In this document: one piece after another, positions 62,799 to 64,000 of the stretch
How the letters are laid out: every line of letters starts with the position of its first letter
Numbering within the stretch: the first letter of the stretch is position 1
Source of the DNA: Coriobacteriia bacterium
GTDB lineage: Bacteria > Actinomycetota > Coriobacteriia > Anaerosomatales > SLCP01
Assembly (NCBI GenBank): GCA_030603745.1
Contig: JAUVXE010000011.1
Location: forward strand, 17,739-81,738
Direction of reading: 5' to 3'
Length of the DNA: 64,000 nucleotides
The notes under the pieces: model-generated
Database searches by the model: none
What the model saw: the letters and a program-made list of their open reading frames with translations, nothing else
What the model was told of the DNA's origin: nothing
Position numbers and translations under genes: made by a program

Positions 62799-64000
62799 CT
62801 AACCTGCCTTCGCTACCGCAGTTCGCCTGCGAGGTGGTTGCGAGTAGCTCGGAACCGATAGCCAATCAGATGGACTAGCATACGGTCCTGCCTTGACCCT
62901 GAACAGGCTTTCGAGCACTAGATAGATATTGTCCAGTGTGAATGTGGCCGCGCTTACTCCAGGGACTGTGGAGACCATTGACCAAATGACATCCATCGGA
63001 GTGGCACGATCATGAGCGAACTCAAGCAAGTTATACGCAGTCAGAAAGACATCGACTGCCACGCCCGCAGGCATGGCTGCGGGAAGCATGACGGGATGAA
63101 GGCTCAGGAGGTCGGCGGTGGCACCCACCAAACCTCCCACGTAGTTGACGATGTCGGGTCTTGATCTCAAGTACCATGGACTTGGGGCCATGCCAGTGAG
63201 GTCAACTAGGTTCACAGGATCTGACCAGCAGTAAAGGTACACATTCAGGCTCATCGGGTTGTCGAGCTCGCCCGGATAGGGGTCCCGCGTCATGAACCGG
63301 CACGTGTCCGGATCGTAGTAGCGGTTCCAGAGGTAGTAGAGGCCGGTTGAGGTGTCGAAGCGGTAGCCGGCGTAGCGGTACGGGTTCTCGACGGTCTCCT
63401 CGGCGTGCGTGATCTCGCCGTAGGGGTCATACGCGTAGGTGTTGACGATCTCGCCGTCGGCGTCGGTCATCGCGACGATATCGCCTCGGTGATTGGCGTG
63501 GTAGTAGTAGGTCGCGCCGTCGCGCACCGTGGAGTGGATCTGGCCTCGGTCGTCGTAGGCGTAGGTGGCAAAGGTGGCGCCTGTCTCGTCGGTCTCGGCG
63601 ATGACGTTGGGGGAAGCGCCGTCGTAGTGGAAGAAGACGGTGGCAGTGCCTTCTGTGGCAGAGGCGCGGCGGTTGAGGAAGTCGTACGTGTAGGCGGCGA
63701 TCTCGGCCCCGGTCGAGGTGTCGGTGACGGTGGTGAGGCGGTCGGCGCCGTCGTAGGCGTAGGCGCGGCCGGGGGATGCGGTCAGGTTGCCGCGGGTGTC
63801 GTAGGAATAGCCCGCCGAGGAGATGCGGTTTGCGGCATCGTAGGCGAAGGACTTGAGCGCTTGGGCGCCGCGGGTGGCGGCAAGCAGGTTGCCCGCGGGG
63901 TCGTAGGCGTAGGTGGTGGTGGCTTCGGTGGAGGGCGAGTACCACTGCGTGAGGCGGCCGAGGGCGTCGTAGGCGTAGCGCTCGGCGTTCTCTCTCGTGA
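62799..64000 (-). CDS. RHS/YD-repeat polymorphic toxin, C-terminal part
   Basis: The frame is open to the right edge of the window, so the 5' end is missing. About 400 residues are visible. The first 220 are YD repeats (RYAYDALGRLTQWY, YAYDPAGNLLAATRG, YSYDTRGNLTASPGRAYAYD, NTYAYDPYGEITHAEE). The conserved RHS core end follows: YRYAGYRFDTSTGLYYLWNR, DTCRFMTRDPYPGELDNPMS, LNVYLYCWSDPVNLVDLTGM. The last 128 residues are a unique tip with two hydrophobic stretches (LLSLHPVMLPAAMPAGVAVD, VIWSMVSTVPGVSAATFTLD) and no recognised nuclease motif. Such tips are the toxic part of RHS proteins. The tip DNA has lower GC than the repeats. Confidence 0.92.
   Translation of the reverse strand, partial: TRENAERYAYDALGRLTQWYSPSTEATTTYAYDPAGNLLAATRGAQALKSFAYDAANRISSAGYSYDTRGNLTASPGRAYAYDGADRLTTVTDTSTGAEIAAYTYDFLNRRASATEGTATVFFHYDGASPNVIAETDETGATFATYAYDDRGQIHSTVRDGATYYYHANHRGDIVAMTDADGEIVNTYAYDPYGEITHAEETVENPYRYAGYRFDTSTGLYYLWNRYYDPDTCRFMTRDPYPGELDNPMSLNVYLYCWSDPVNLVDLTGMAPSPWYLRSRPDIVNYVGGLVGATADLLSLHPVMLPAAMPAGVAVDVFLTAYNLLEFAHDRATPMDVIWSMVSTVPGVSAATFTLDNIYLVLESLFRVKAGPYASPSDWLSVPSYSQPPRRRTAVAKAG

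Overview
The window is GC-rich DNA (roughly two thirds G+C) with dense, mostly leftward operons, frequent GTG and TTG starts and many 4-base GTGA or ATGA stop/start overlaps. The housekeeping gene set (an HrdB-type sigma factor next to dnaG and dgt, hrcA-dnaJ under a CIRCE element, heterotetrameric glyQ+glyS, pyruvate phosphate dikinase with its regulator, and a membrane pyrophosphatase) suggests an anaerobic actinobacterium close to the Coriobacteriia or Anaerosomatales. That placement is inference, not a phylogenetic result.

Bases 1-9577 are a small or decayed prophage. At the left, reading leftward, are a tiny membrane protein, a tyrosine integrase, an excisionase-like HTH and the C-terminal 60 percent of an RtcB RNA ligase. 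From 2409 to 8171, reading rightward, is a replication/nuclease module: SSB-like protein, PD-(D/E)XK nuclease, DnaB-type helicase, DUF1599 protein, resolvase-like nuclease and several tiny Cys-rich proteins. It ends in the N-terminal 40 percent of RtcB. Endolysin, holin and a strong terminator follow. No capsid, tail or terminase gene is present. The two RtcB pieces lie 5.3 kb apart on opposite strands, and inverting 2420-8171 would rejoin them. The right edge abuts the 5' two thirds of a tRNA-Met gene, probably attR.

9629-10348 is non-coding and repeat-rich. Then come tRNA-Asn, an HD-GYP response regulator and the leftward rpoD-dnaG pair, hppA and an ArsR-type regulator. 17915-18763 is a second repeat-rich non-coding stretch that shares a 15-bp motif with the first.

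18764-43361 is almost entirely leftward: dgt, a membrane protein, ppdK, its regulator ppsR, glyS-glyQ, a YcxB-like protein, recO, deoC, era, cdd, a CorC/HlyC protein, a DgkA-PAP2 fusion, ybeY, pgpH, phoH, mtaB, rsmE, dnaJ, hrcA, hemW and lepA. These cover translation quality control, ribosome maturation, the heat-shock response, lipid-carrier recycling and pyrophosphate-linked energy metabolism.

43474-52566 holds a phosphoesterase and rpsT (rightward), then holA, comEC, comEA and leuS (leftward), a GNAT enzyme and tRNA-Ala. The comEC frame has no stop until deep inside holA, and the comEA ribosome site is buried in a terminator-like hairpin.

52629-61365 is a long leftward operon driven by a clear promoter: rplU, rpmA, obg, proB, proA, nadD, yqeK, a LytR_C protein, rsfS and an EamA transporter. 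L21 carries a C-terminal Cys/His extension.

The right end holds a 362-bp internally deleted IS481-type element with perfect 17-bp inverted repeats, then an RHS/YD-repeat polymorphic toxin (5' end beyond the window). Its hydrophobic C-terminal tip is followed one base later by a multi-pass membrane protein, a likely toxin-immunity pair.
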